A stretch of 64,000 bases of DNA from assembly GCA_003282205.1 (NCBI GenBank), contig QBZW01000008.1:1-64000 (forward strand). Direction: 5' to 3'. Under the pieces are notes generated by a model. It was given only the letters and a program-made list of their open reading frames with translations. It ran no database searches and was not told where the DNA came from. Below are positions 36,334 to 46,054 of this stretch, piece after piece; position 1 is the first letter of the stretch; every line of letters starts with the position of its first letter. This DNA comes from Pelagibacteraceae bacterium AG-337-G04. Lineage in GTDB: Bacteria; Pseudomonadota; Alphaproteobacteria; Pelagibacterales; Pelagibacteraceae. The translations under genes and the position numbers were made by a program.

Positions 36334-37633
36334 ATAAAGTGTTCTGATTACTATTTTGTATTTTTACTTTAACTATCTTACCAATTTGACTATCGTCTGC
36401 ATCAAATATTACAGGAGAAATATACTTATTTCTTCCAAAATATTTTTTTTTTTTTTCCATTTTGTTTTCTACAAGTACATCGATAATTTGATTTTCCATC
36501 GACTTATTCTTTTCTTTCTGATTATTAAATAATCTGTCCTGAATTAATAATAGTCTTTCTTTAGCAGTATTTTTTTCAATCATTTGTAGTGTTGATGCTT
36601 TTGTTCCAGGTCTTGGGCTAAAAATGAATGAAAAAGAATTAATAAATTTAATTTTGTTTATTAGTTTATATGTTTCCTCAAAATCTTTTTGTGTTTCACT
36701 TGGATAGCCAATAATAAAATCACTAGAAAATTCTATTTCTTTATTAATTTTTTTTAATCTTTCATAAATATTTACATAATCGTCTACAGTATGTTTTCTG
36801 TTCATTAATTCTAACATCCTATTTGATCCACTTTGGATAGGTAGGTGGACAAACGGCATTAGTTTTTGACTGGATGAATAACAATCAATTAAGTCGTCTG
36901 TCATATCTCTAGGATGTGAAGTTGTGTATCTTATTCTCTCTAACTCTGAATATTGATTTAAGTAATTTATTAAATGAGAAAGTCTATACTCTTTGGAATT
37001 TTCTACATGTGAATAAGCATTAACATTCTGTCCTAACAGAGTTAATTCTTTCGCCCCATTTTCTATTAACTGTTCTGCTTCAGATATTATTTTATCGAAT
37101 GGTCTGGAGTACTCTGGACCTCTTGTATAAGGTACCACACAAAAATGACAAAATTTATCACATCCTTCTTGAATTGTAAGAAATGATGATATTTTACTAT
37201 CCTTATTTTTTATTTGATCAAAGTATCCAAATTTTGATATAGTATCAAATTCAGTTTCTTCTTGTTTTAAATTTATAATATGTTTTTTTAATACATCGTT
37301 TACTTTGTGATATGATTGTGGACCAAGTATAATATCTATATATGGTTCTCTATTGACCATTTCTTCATTTTCAGCTTGTGCAACACATCCAGCTATTACC
37401 ATTATTGGTTTTTTTTTATCTCTATATAATTTTTTAACTCTTCCGATTTCATCATAAACTTTATCTTTTGCTTTATCGCGTATATGACATGTGTTTAAAA
37501 TATAACAATCTGCATTTGACTGATCATCAGTTTTAATAAATCCTAACTTGCTTACAGAGTCATATATTCTATTGGAATCGTACTCATTCATTTGACAGCC
37601 GAAGGTTTTAATAAAAATTTTTTTTCCTAACAT
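36299..37633 (-). CDS. miaB: tRNA-2-methylthio-N6-dimethylallyladenosine synthase
   Basis: A radical-SAM methylthiotransferase modifying A37 of UNN-reading tRNAs. Three parts are seen: an N-terminal UPF0004 domain with cysteines in FGCQMNEYDS, NTCHIRDKA and GCVAQ for the second cluster, the radical-SAM core with CDKFCHFCVVPYTRGPE, and a C-terminal TRAM domain. At 444 aa it is close to the usual length. It heads the miaB-phoH-ybeY-lnt-metK run. Confidence 0.96.
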   Translation of the reverse strand: MLGKKIFIKTFGCQMNEYDSNRIYDSVSKLGFIKTDDQSNADCYILNTCHIRDKAKDKVYDEIGRVKKLYRDKKKPIMVIAGCVAQAENEEMVNREPYIDIILGPQSYHKVNDVLKKHIINLKQEETEFDTISKFGYFDQIKNKDSKISSFLTIQEGCDKFCHFCVVPYTRGPEYSRPFDKIISEAEQLIENGAKELTLLGQNVNAYSHVENSKEYRLSHLINYLNQYSELERIRYTTSHPRDMTDDLIDCYSSSQKLMPFVHLPIQSGSNRMLELMNRKHTVDDYVNIYERLKKINKEIEFSSDFIIGYPSETQKDFEETYKLINKIKFINSFSFIFSPRPGTKASTLQMIEKNTAKERLLLIQDRLFNNQKEKNKSMENQIIDVLVENKMEKKKKYFGRNKYISPVIFDADDSQIGKIVKVKIQNSNQNTLFGSICKNMRAA

Positions 37634-37671
37634 TTTTTAAATTAAAATCAGAGTTTAAAAAAGCTTTGCAT

Positions 37672-38091
37672 TTATTTTTTTTTAATACCATACAGCTCTA
37701 ATTTATGATCCACTAAATTATATCCGTACTTTTCAGCAATTTTTTTCTGTAATTTATTAATCTCATCATCAACAAATTCTATAATTTCACCTGTTTTAAT
37801 ATCAATAAGATGATTATGATCGTCATTCATTTCATATCTAGCTTTTCCTGATTTAAAATCATGCTTTGTTAATATACCTGCTTCTTCAAAAAGCTTTACA
37901 GTTCTATATACAGTCGCGATACTAATCTTAGTATCTATCTTTGAAACCCTATTATATAATTCATCAACATCAGGATGATCTGATTCTCCATATGCTTCCT
38001 TGGACTCTAAAATAACTCTTGCAATTGTTCTTCTTTGGTCGGTTAATTTAAGTCCTTTTTTTTGAAATTTTTGTTCTATTTTATCTGACAT
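37672..38091 (-). CDS. fur: Fur family metal regulator (Fur/Mur type)
   Basis: A 139-aa metalloregulator: winged-helix part with GLKLTDQRRTIARVI and SIATVYRTVKLFEEAGIL, then MNDDHNHLIDIKTGEIIEF. The structural-zinc CxxC pairs of E. coli Fur are missing, as in alphaproteobacterial Fur/Mur proteins, where the regulator often responds to manganese. It is clearly separate from the Irr-type paralogue near 21.6 kb. It is located directly downstream of the tsaB-like gene (15 nt). Confidence 0.88.
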   Translation of the reverse strand: MSDKIEQKFQKKGLKLTDQRRTIARVILESKEAYGESDHPDVDELYNRVSKIDTKISIATVYRTVKLFEEAGILTKHDFKSGKARYEMNDDHNHLIDIKTGEIIEFVDDEINKLQKKIAEKYGYNLVDHKLELYGIKKK

Positions 38092-38106
38092 TTGGTAATT
38101 TTAACT

Positions 38107-38478
38107 CTAATATATGGGATTAATCAAACTTTTATTTGATAATTTTTTTTTATCCATCTTAATTAAATTTTTGTAATTATTGTTTGATAAATCATGAGAT
38201 TTAAAACCAACTAGAATAGCATTATTTACCAACGATATTGCTTTGGCTACTGATAAAGAAATTCTAAGACTGGTAAATTTTCCAGGTCCTAAATTTACAA
38301 AAATTTTATCAATATTACTTATCTTGTATTTTTTTTTGTTTAAAAAATTTAAAAGTAATACCATAAATTTATCAAAGTTTTCTCTACTGTTAATATGTTT
38401 GCTAGTATATAGTTGTGTATCAGCAATGATCACAAAAACAATTTCTTCATTAGCCGCATCAATTATTAAATTTATCAT
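38107..38478 (-). CDS. tsaB: Short TsaB-like protein (t6A synthesis)
   Basis: An N-terminal ASKHA-type half of TsaB/YeaZ, which scaffolds TsaD for threonylcarbamoyladenosine formation in tRNA. The start LIIDAANEEIVFVIIAD and the GPGKFTSLRISLSVAKAI segment (family GPGSFTGLRIG) are diagnostic. It is only 123 aa against about 220-230 in E. coli: the second subdomain is mostly missing, yet the chain still ends in INPIY, like the C-terminal motif of full TsaB. Thus it looks like an internally condensed, intact gene rather than a frameshift. Confidence 0.8.
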   Translation of the reverse strand: MINLIIDAANEEIVFVIIADTQLYTSKHINSRENFDKFMVLLLNFLNKKKYKISNIDKIFVNLGPGKFTSLRISLSVAKAISLVNNAILVGFKSHDLSNNNYKNLIKMDKKKLSNKSLINPIY

Positions 38479-39478
38479 TATTTACCTATTTTTTTTAAAT
38501 GCTTATGCAGATACTGTAAACAAGAAATATGAACCTAAAGAAAAGGGAATTTTGGCCTTAATGTATCATAGATTTGAAGAAAACAAATATCCTTCAACTA
38601 ATATAAAAATTGATGTATTTCGAGAACATTTAAATATTATTAGAGAAAATAATCTCTCATTTTTAAATCCAAAAAACTTTGAATTAGAGTTTAATAAAGT
38701 AAGTAAAGAAAAAAAAGTTTTAATAACTATTGATGATGCATTTTCCTCTTTTTATTTAAATGCATGGCCAATTCTAAAAAGAGAGAGAATTCCATTCATT
38801 TTATTTGTTTCAACAGAAGCCGTAGGTAATAAAGGTTATATGAGTTGGGATGAAATTATAGAGATATCAAACGAGGATTTTGTATTTATAGGAAATCACT
38901 CACATTCACATGAATACTTAGTAAAATATAATTTTGAAAAATTTGAAACAGATATTCTTAAGTCAATAAAAATATTTGAAAAAAATCTTGGATATAATTC
39001 TAAATTTTTTTCATACCCGTTTGGCGAGTATAGTTTAGAACAAAAGAAATATATTACTGAAAAGTTTGACTTTGCTTTTGGCCAACATTCAGGAGTTATA
39101 GATTTAAATAAAGATAAATATGAGTTACCTAGATTCCCCATAAATGAGAAGTATGGAGAACTTGAAAGATTTAAATTTTTAATTAATCTTTTGCCAATTC
39201 AATATAAAGTCATAATTCCAGAAGAAAAATTTTTACTAGAAGCTAATAATCCACCTGAATTAGTAATAGAATTTTTTAATGATCAACCTAAAATTAATAA
39301 AATAAATTGCTTTTCGAATGAAGGTGGAGATTGGAAAGACTCTAAACTAAATTATAAAAAAGACAAAATTGAAGTTATTTTTACTGAAAAATTTTTACCA
39401 AGAAGAGGAAGAATTAATTGTTCAATGAAAGATAAAGATGGATGGAGATGGTTTGGAACCCAGTTTACTCTAAATTAG
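38465..39478 (+). CDS. Exported polysaccharide deacetylase-like protein
   Basis: A NodB-type carbohydrate esterase fold: TIDDAFSSFYLNAWPIL (metal-binding Asp pair) near residue 80, GNHSHSHEYL (His motif) near 135 and the SYPFGEYS loop near 175, followed by a C-terminal segment of about 110 residues. Its likely target is a cell-surface or wall sugar. A convincing signal peptide (IKFIIIYLFFLNAYA) begins at 38465 in frame, but with ATT codons and no ATG/GTG/TTG; the only upstream ATG in frame, at 38243, would run antisense through most of tsaB. The start is therefore a proposal. Confidence 0.75.
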   Translation: MKFIIIYLFFLNAYADTVNKKYEPKEKGILALMYHRFEENKYPSTNIKIDVFREHLNIIRENNLSFLNPKNFELEFNKVSKEKKVLITIDDAFSSFYLNAWPILKRERIPFILFVSTEAVGNKGYMSWDEIIEISNEDFVFIGNHSHSHEYLVKYNFEKFETDILKSIKIFEKNLGYNSKFFSYPFGEYSLEQKKYITEKFDFAFGQHSGVIDLNKDKYELPRFPINEKYGELERFKFLINLLPIQYKVIIPEEKFLLEANNPPELVIEFFNDQPKINKINCFSNEGGDWKDSKLNYKKDKIEVIFTEKFLPRRGRINCSMKDKDGWRWFGTQFTLN

Positions 39479-40552
39479 ATTTTTCATTTTTAAACTTGTT
39501 GGTAAAATATCTACATCATCAAAATCAGTTAAAGCATTCTGATTAATAATTTTTTTAAGAACTTCAGTATATTCTTTGCCTGTTTCTGCGTATTTTTCTA
39601 AAAAATTAACCAGTTTTAAACTGTCTAACTTTCCATCATTATCTCTTTGAATTGCTCGTTCAATTCTAAATTCTTTATAGCTAGCATGCGTATTTAAATT
39701 TCTTTGATAAGCTCTTACAGAAGCTTTTAAAATTTTAAACTTAGCAACTTTGTGTTTTTTATCCTTTTCAACTTCTAGAGGCTTAATGCCTTCACCAGAC
39801 CATGTCCATTGTCCAAATAATGCATTTCCTTCTTGCGCAAATCTCGAACTTCCCCAACCAGTTTCCTTAGCTGCTTGAGCTATTGCTAGTGAAACTGGAA
39901 TTTCATCCATCCTTATCTTTAGTTTTGTTAAATCCTTGTTTTGTAGACCATACTTTTTAAATTTAAGTTCAAGCCATGCTTTGTCTCGTTTTGAAGTATT
40001 ATTTTTATTTAAAATTTCAAAAAGTTTTTTTCGGTCAAGTCTTATTTTAAGATTTTCCTCAATGATCAATGGTAATACAATTTTAATAAATAATTCTTTT
40101 CTTTTTTTTGAACTTTCAATATTTTTTAGCTCCTTAGGGAGTTTTGTTAATTGGTTGCCCGCATTTACTAATTTAGTTTTTTTAACAGTATCAAGATTAT
40201 ATTTATTTTCTCTAAATAACTCTTCAATTGTTGATGCACTTAATCTTTGAGGATCCTCTTCATTTTCATCTTTTCCAAAAACATCAATATCCTCAAAGAT
40301 ATTCCACGAAAATCTGTCTTTAATAGAATACTTAATTATATTATTTTTTTTATTCTGTTTATCTAGTATTTCATCAAAGTTTTGTTTGGAAGAATTAACC
40401 ACAACTTCATTTGGTTTTAGGTTTTTTTTTAAAAAGCTTACTGAGTTTGGTAGAACTGAAAATACAAATATGACTATCAAACTTGTAAATAATGTTTTAA
40501 AAAAATTAAGATTGCTGTTATATTTATTTTTACTAAAATTTTTTTTTTTCAT
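39470..40552 (-). CDS. Bax-like glucosaminidase-domain protein
   Basis: A membrane-anchored protein of 360 aa with one N-terminal helix (about 20-38) and a C-terminal glucosaminidase-type domain resembling E. coli Bax: SLAIAQAAKETGWGSSRFAQEGNALFGQWTW (key Glu in KETGWG) and then SVRAYQRNLNTHASYKEFR. A cell-wall hydrolase or binder role in the periplasm is likely. It converges on the deacetylase gene with 9 bases of overlap. Confidence 0.85.
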   Translation of the reverse strand: MKKKNFSKNKYNSNLNFFKTLFTSLIVIFVFSVLPNSVSFLKKNLKPNEVVVNSSKQNFDEILDKQNKKNNIIKYSIKDRFSWNIFEDIDVFGKDENEEDPQRLSASTIEELFRENKYNLDTVKKTKLVNAGNQLTKLPKELKNIESSKKRKELFIKIVLPLIIEENLKIRLDRKKLFEILNKNNTSKRDKAWLELKFKKYGLQNKDLTKLKIRMDEIPVSLAIAQAAKETGWGSSRFAQEGNALFGQWTWSGEGIKPLEVEKDKKHKVAKFKILKASVRAYQRNLNTHASYKEFRIERAIQRDNDGKLDSLKLVNFLEKYAETGKEYTEVLKKIINQNALTDFDDVDILPTSLKMKNLI

Positions 40553-40588
40553 ATCTCTATTATTTCTTTATATTTTATAGAATTGATA

Positions 40589-41134
40589 TTATACAGCTAA
40601 AACTTCTTTAACTTCAGGAATGTAGTGACAAAGAAGGTTTTGAACTCCTTGTTTTAAAGTTAGAGTTGAAGATGGACATCCTGAGCAACTACCTTTTAAC
40701 ACAACTGTTACTTTTCCATCTTTAAATTCTTTAAATGTTATGTCTCCACCATCTCTTGCAACTGCTGGTCTAATTTTAGTTTCTAATATCTTTATTATTT
40801 TATTTTCAATTTCGCCGAAATCTTTTTGATTATAATCTATTTCTATTTTTTTATTAATGATAAATTCATTACCTTCATCATAGTATTCATTGAGGTGGGC
40901 AATCACTATATGCTTAATATTTTCCCATTTTTCATCTTGAGATTTGTTAATTGATAGAAAATCCTCACTCAAAAATATGCCTGTAACACCATTTATTGAT
41001 AAAATATTTTTTAATATAGGGATTTCTGTTTGATCCTCATTTAAAAATTCATAAGGACCATCATTTGATACTTTTTTACCAGGTAAAAATTTCAAAGAAT
41101 TTGGGTTTGGTGTTTTTTGTGTTTGAATGAACAT
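40589..41134 (-). CDS. NfuA/NifU-like iron-sulfur carrier
   Basis: Two-domain Fe-S scaffold/carrier of 181 aa. The N-terminal Nfu_N domain (MFIQTQKTPNPNSLKFLPG, about 1-90) is followed by the NifU-like domain with RPAVARDGGDITF and the cluster-binding GSCSGCPSSTLTLKQGV (CxxC). This domain order is that of mitochondrial NFU1 and alphaproteobacterial homologues. It delivers 4Fe-4S clusters to apoproteins; clients in this window could include MiaB and Nth. Confidence 0.93.
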   Translation of the reverse strand: MFIQTQKTPNPNSLKFLPGKKVSNDGPYEFLNEDQTEIPILKNILSINGVTGIFLSEDFLSINKSQDEKWENIKHIVIAHLNEYYDEGNEFIINKKIEIDYNQKDFGEIENKIIKILETKIRPAVARDGGDITFKEFKDGKVTVVLKGSCSGCPSSTLTLKQGVQNLLCHYIPEVKEVLAV

Positions 41135-41173
41135 AATAATTATATAGTCATTTATTATTAAATTTAAAGAATT

Positions 41174-42175
41174 TTAAAAACCTATTATTTTCTTCATTTC
41201 TTCTATCTTCTTTCCTGCAATTTCCTCAGCTTTGCTAGCCCCTTCCTTAAGAACTTTATCCAAATATTCTTTATTATTAATTAATCTTTTTATTTCATCA
41301 GAGATTGGAGAAATTTTATTTGATAAGATTTCAGCCAAATCTGTTTTTAAATCAGAAAAATTTTTTCCCCCAAATTCATCTAAAGTTTTATCCAAAGTTT
41401 TATTTGAAATGCTAGAATAAATTCCAAGTAAATTTTTAGCTTCTGGTCTTTCTTTTAATTTTTGTTCCTCATTTGGAATGGGAAAAGAGTCTGTTTTTGC
41501 TTTTTTAATTTTATTAATAATTTTATCTTTAGTATCAGTTAAGTTAATTCTACTAAGGTCTGACGGATCTGATTTACTCATTTTTTTTAAACCGTCTTTT
41601 AAACTCATTATTCTTGAAAAATTTTTTTTAATTAAAGGTTCTGGAACTTTTAAAAAATCATCACAATTAAAATCTTTATTAAATTTTTGAGCTATGTCTC
41701 TTGTTAACTCTAAATGCTGTTTCTGGTCCTCGCCAACTGGTACATGTGTAGCATCATAAAGCAATATATCACTGGCCATCAATATCGGATAAATATAAAG
41801 ACCTACGGAGGCTTTTTCCTTATCTTTACCAGCTTTTTCTTTAAATTGTGTCATCCTATTTAACCAACCCATTGGTGCCATACAACTTAACATCCATGAA
41901 CCTTCTGCATGTGCATGAACTTGTGACTGTTTAAAAATAATACTTTTACTTGGATCAATACCACTTGCTATAAACGTTGCAGCTGTTTCATGAATATTTT
42001 TTTCTAATTCATTTTTATCTTGTTTAACAGTTATTGCATGTAAATCTACAACACAAAAGATACATTCATTTTGATTATCATTATTTAAATCAACGAAATT
42101 TTTTATAGCTCCAAGGTAGTTACCTAGGTGAAGATTACCTGTGGGTTGAACGCCGGAGAATATTTTTTTGGACAT
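41174..42175 (-). CDS. trpS: Tryptophanyl-tRNA synthetase
   Basis: Class I aminoacyl-tRNA synthetase of 333 aa. The HIGH-like motif is GNLHLGNYLG near residue 12 and the KMSKS motif LKKMSKSDPSD near 195; VGEDQKQHLELTRDIA is the typical Trp-binding segment. The length is normal. It lies 3 nt downstream of murJ. Confidence 0.96.
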   Translation of the reverse strand: MSKKIFSGVQPTGNLHLGNYLGAIKNFVDLNNDNQNECIFCVVDLHAITVKQDKNELEKNIHETAATFIASGIDPSKSIIFKQSQVHAHAEGSWMLSCMAPMGWLNRMTQFKEKAGKDKEKASVGLYIYPILMASDILLYDATHVPVGEDQKQHLELTRDIAQKFNKDFNCDDFLKVPEPLIKKNFSRIMSLKDGLKKMSKSDPSDLSRINLTDTKDKIINKIKKAKTDSFPIPNEEQKLKERPEAKNLLGIYSSISNKTLDKTLDEFGGKNFSDLKTDLAEILSNKISPISDEIKRLINNKEYLDKVLKEGASKAEEIAGKKIEEMKKIIGF

Positions 42176-42178
42176 TTT

Positions 42179-43708
42179 TTAATACTTTAAATTAATATAT
42201 GAAATTTTAAAGGCTTTTATAATAATTGAAATTCCAATGTATGAAGCCAGAGTAAATAAAACAATCAAAATAATAAAAATAAATTTATAATTATTTAAAT
42301 AGTCTAATGAGTTTTCAAAATAATTAATTAAAAAATAAAATATAAAAATTGTGAAAATATTTGAGATAATGATTTTTGATATTTGTGTAATAAAATTTGA
42401 ACTAAATTTAAAGTAATTTTTATTTATTACGAAAATCAATAAAATAATTCCATTAAACCAAGAGGAGATTGTGGTTGCAATTGGTATTATAATAAAACCA
42501 ACCTTTGAAAATAGCATCAAACTAATTGTGATATTTAAAATTACAGAAATTAAAGAATACTTAAATGGTGTTTTAGTATCATTTCTAGCAAATAAAAAAG
42601 TTGAAAAAATTTTAATAAAAGAAAATGCTGGAAGCCCAAATGAAAAATAGAACAAAGCTTTGGCAGAATTGCTAACACTTAACTTATCAAAAGAACCATA
42701 ACCAAATAAAGCAGATGTAATTTGTTCCGAACCAACAATGAGAGCAAGTGATGCGGGTAAACTTAAAAATAGACATAGCTCTAAAGCTTTATTTTGTAGC
42801 TCTATAGTTTTTACAGTGTTATTTCTTTTAATATGTCTACTTAGATTTGGTAGTATTACTGTACCTATAGCAATACCAGCGATTGCAAGATTTATCTGAT
42901 AAATTCTATCAGCATAATATAAATAAGAAACTGCGCTTGTCTGAAAAGATGCAATAATCGTTCCAACTAAAATATTTATTTGTGTCACGCCAGAAGAAAA
43001 TATACTTGGTAAAAGTTTACTAAAAAAGTTTTTAACTTTATTATTTATTTTAAATTGAAAATTTATGTTTATTACAAAATATTTTTTTACAAATACAAAT
43101 AAAAAAATAAATTGTAATAAGCCTGCAAGTGTAACGGTGTAAGATAAGTAATAAACCAAATTATCATTTAAATTCTCAGCATAAAGCAAACAAATTATTA
43201 ACATTATATTTAGAATTATTGGTGCAGCAGATGCAACAGCAAATTTATTATGTGAGTTTAAAATCGCTGAAAAAAAAGATGCGAGACTAATAAAAAACAA
43301 AAAAGGAAATGTAATTCTAGTTAAGTCAATGGCAATATTTAATTTTTCTGAGTCATTTGAAAATCCTGGTGCAATAATTTTAATAAAAACAGGCATGAAT
43401 ATTTCAATTATTAAGATTGTAAAGAATAAGCCTAATAGCAATAGATTAAAAATTGTACTTGCAAATGAGTTCGCACTTTTTTTTGTTTTAAGTAGTTCTG
43501 AAGAATAAGATGGAACAAATGCAGCATTAAAAGTTCCCTCTGAAAATAATCTTCTAAAAGTATTTGGAATCCTGAAGGCTACAAAAAAAGCATCTGCTAA
43601 AGGTCCTGAACCAAGGTATATTGCTATGAAAAAATCTCTTATGTAACCAAGAACCCTACTTAACAAAACAAATAGACTAAATGTGCTTGTTGACTTAATG
43701 AGGTTCAT
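42179..43708 (-). CDS. murJ: Lipid II flippase MurJ (MviN)
   Basis: A 509-aa MOP-family transporter flipping lipid-linked peptidoglycan precursors. About 14 hydrophobic helices are visible, and the N-terminal RVLGYIRDFFIAIYLGSGPLADAFFVAFRIPN and RRLFSEGTFNAAFVP segments are the MviN signature. It is divergent from maeB with a 49-bp gap. Essential in most walled bacteria. Confidence 0.95.
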   Translation of the reverse strand: MNLIKSTSTFSLFVLLSRVLGYIRDFFIAIYLGSGPLADAFFVAFRIPNTFRRLFSEGTFNAAFVPSYSSELLKTKKSANSFASTIFNLLLLGLFFTILIIEIFMPVFIKIIAPGFSNDSEKLNIAIDLTRITFPFLFFISLASFFSAILNSHNKFAVASAAPIILNIMLIICLLYAENLNDNLVYYLSYTVTLAGLLQFIFLFVFVKKYFVININFQFKINNKVKNFFSKLLPSIFSSGVTQINILVGTIIASFQTSAVSYLYYADRIYQINLAIAGIAIGTVILPNLSRHIKRNNTVKTIELQNKALELCLFLSLPASLALIVGSEQITSALFGYGSFDKLSVSNSAKALFYFSFGLPAFSFIKIFSTFLFARNDTKTPFKYSLISVILNITISLMLFSKVGFIIIPIATTISSWFNGIILLIFVINKNYFKFSSNFITQISKIIISNIFTIFIFYFLINYFENSLDYLNNYKFIFIILIVLFTLASYIGISIIIKAFKISYINLKY

Positions 43709-43757
43709 AAATCATATTAGTCTTAAATTTACCTTAATAGTATATTTTATTTACCTA

Positions 43758-46046
43758 ATGAGAAAAAACAAAATTGAACATTATTCAGATAAGGAGGCAC
43801 TTGAATTTCACAATTCAAATAAATCTGGAAAGATCGAGATAAATTCATCAAAACCGATGACATCGAAGAGAGACTTGGCTTTAGCTTACTCTCCAGGTGT
43901 AGCAGCCCCAGTTAAAGAAATTTTTGAAAATCCAGAACGTGCATACGATTTCACTACAAAAGGGAATTTAGTTGCAGTAATCAGCAATGGATCTGCAATT
44001 TTAGGTTTGGGCAATTTAGGTGCAATCGCATCAAAACCTGTTATGGAGGGCAAGGCAGTATTATTTAAAAGATTTGCAGACATAGATGCCATAGATTTAG
44101 AGATCGATAGCAAAGATCCTAGAGAAATAGTAAATAGTATAAAAAATTTTGCTGTTAGTTTTGGAGGTATTAATCTTGAAGATATTGCTGCTCCTGATTG
44201 TTTTATAATTGAAGAAAATCTTAAAAAAATTCTAGATATACCTGTATTTCACGATGACCAGCACGGAACAGCAATTATTACATCAGCTGCTCTTATTAAT
44301 TCAATTCATATTACTAAAAAAAAAATTTCTAAAATTAAAGTTGTTGTAAATGGTGCTGGAGCATCTGCTATGGCATGCTCAGATTTATTTTTAAAATTAG
44401 GAGTAAAAAAACAAAATTTAACAATGATTGATAGTAAAGGTGTAATTAATTCAAATAGAAAAGGTTTAAATAAGTGGAAACTAAAGTATGCAAAAAAAAC
44501 AAATGATAAAAACTTAAGCGATGCATTAAAAAATGCAGATTTTTTTTTAGGATTATCATCCGCGGGTATTCTTAAAAAAGAAATGATTAAAAAAATGGCA
44601 AAAAATCCAATTATATTCGCATGTGCAAACCCAGATCCAGAAATTTTACCAGAAGAAGTTTACAAAATTAGTAAAGATGCAATTATAGCAACTGGCAGAT
44701 CAGATTATGCAAATCAAGTTAATAATTTAATTGGTTTTCCTTATATTTTTAGGGGAGCACTTGATGTAAGAGCAAAGACAATAAATGAAGAAATGAAAAT
44801 AGCTGCTGCTAATGCAATTGCAAAATTAGCTAGAGAAAGAGTCCCAGACGAAGTTACTGCAGCAATGGGTGGGGATAGACCCAAATATGGTAAGGATTAC
44901 ATTATTCCATCCACATTTGATCCAAGATTAATAAGTGTAATACCAGTTGCGGTAGCAAAAGCAGCAATCAAAACTGGAGTAGCTAGAAAAAAAATAGAAA
45001 ATTTTAATTTATATGCTGAACAATTAAAACAGAGGTTAGACCCATCAGTAACTATCCTTCAAGGAATTAATTCTAAAATTAAAAAAAATCAAAAAACTGT
45101 AGTATTTGCAGATGGTGAGGATGAAAATACGCTTAAAGCTGCAATTGCATTTAAAAATGGTGGTTTAGGAACTCCTATAATTGTTGCAAAAGAGAAAGTC
45201 ATCAAACAAAGACTTAAAGAGATTGGATATGGAGAAAATCTTAATATTAAAATTGTAAACTCTACAAACAAACAAATGAGAGATAAATATGTAAAGTTTC
45301 TTTTTCAAAAACTACACAGAGATCAAGGATTACTTGAGAGAGATTGCGACAGGATGATCAGAAATGATAGGGTAATTTGGGCATCTTGTATGGTTGAATG
45401 TGGAGATGCAGATGCAATGGTTACAGGTAATACTAGAAGATATTCTCAATCACTAGAAAAAATAAAGAAAGTAATATCTGCCAGAAAAGGCGAAATCATG
45501 TTTGGATTAAATATGGTTGTTAGTAAAGGCAAAACTGTATTTATTGGAGATACATCAGTTAATGAGTATCCTTCATCTGATGAATTAGCAGATATAGCAA
45601 TTTCGTCAGCAAGAGTTGCAAGATTATTTGGGTTTGATCCTAAGGTTGCTTTTTTATCTCATTCGACATTTGGTCAGCCAATAACAAGTAGAACAAAACA
45701 TATAAGGGATGCGGTAGAATTATTAAAAGAAAAAAAAGTAGATTTTAAATTTGATGGTGATATGCAGCCAGATGTTGCTCTTAATGCAGAATATTCTGAT
45801 TTGTATCCTTTTTCTGAGATAGTAGGAAATGCAAACATATTAATAATGCCTGGTCAACATAGTGCAGCAATTTCGAATAAAATTATGAAAACATTGGGAG
45901 GTGCTAAAGTTATTGGTCCATTATTAATCGGTCTTGCACAGCCAATAGAAATCGCACCATTACGATCCTCTACTTCTGAAATATTAGATTTAGCTTCTGT
46001 TGCTGCTTATTCGGCTGGGATAATTAAGTATCAAAAAACAAAATAA
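43758..46046 (+). CDS. maeB: NADP-dependent malic enzyme with phosphotransacetylase-like C terminus
   Basis: Decarboxylates malate to pyruvate with NADP+. The N-terminal malic domain contains LALAYSPGVAAPV and HDDQHGTAI, the NAD(P)-binding domain shows VVNGAGASAMACSDLF, and the C-terminal half (from about residue 430) is a PTA_PTB-type domain with VVFADGEDENTLKAA, probably regulatory. The start at 43758 (MRKNKIEHYSDKEA, 762 aa) is preferred; the ATG at 43683 would add 25 residues inside murJ. Confidence 0.94.
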   Translation: MRKNKIEHYSDKEALEFHNSNKSGKIEINSSKPMTSKRDLALAYSPGVAAPVKEIFENPERAYDFTTKGNLVAVISNGSAILGLGNLGAIASKPVMEGKAVLFKRFADIDAIDLEIDSKDPREIVNSIKNFAVSFGGINLEDIAAPDCFIIEENLKKILDIPVFHDDQHGTAIITSAALINSIHITKKKISKIKVVVNGAGASAMACSDLFLKLGVKKQNLTMIDSKGVINSNRKGLNKWKLKYAKKTNDKNLSDALKNADFFLGLSSAGILKKEMIKKMAKNPIIFACANPDPEILPEEVYKISKDAIIATGRSDYANQVNNLIGFPYIFRGALDVRAKTINEEMKIAAANAIAKLARERVPDEVTAAMGGDRPKYGKDYIIPSTFDPRLISVIPVAVAKAAIKTGVARKKIENFNLYAEQLKQRLDPSVTILQGINSKIKKNQKTVVFADGEDENTLKAAIAFKNGGLGTPIIVAKEKVIKQRLKEIGYGENLNIKIVNSTNKQMRDKYVKFLFQKLHRDQGLLERDCDRMIRNDRVIWASCMVECGDADAMVTGNTRRYSQSLEKIKKVISARKGEIMFGLNMVVSKGKTVFIGDTSVNEYPSSDELADIAISSARVARLFGFDPKVAFLSHSTFGQPITSRTKHIRDAVELLKEKKVDFKFDGDMQPDVALNAEYSDLYPFSEIVGNANILIMPGQHSAAISNKIMKTLGGAKVIGPLLIGLAQPIEIAPLRSSTSEILDLASVAAYSAGIIKYQKTK

Positions 46047-46054
46047 AATATTTT

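Noticed and set aside
38243-38461. N-terminal extension of the deacetylase from the ATG at 38243
   Set aside because: It would add about 74 residues read antisense through most of tsaB, with no signal-peptide logic and no resemblance to the family.
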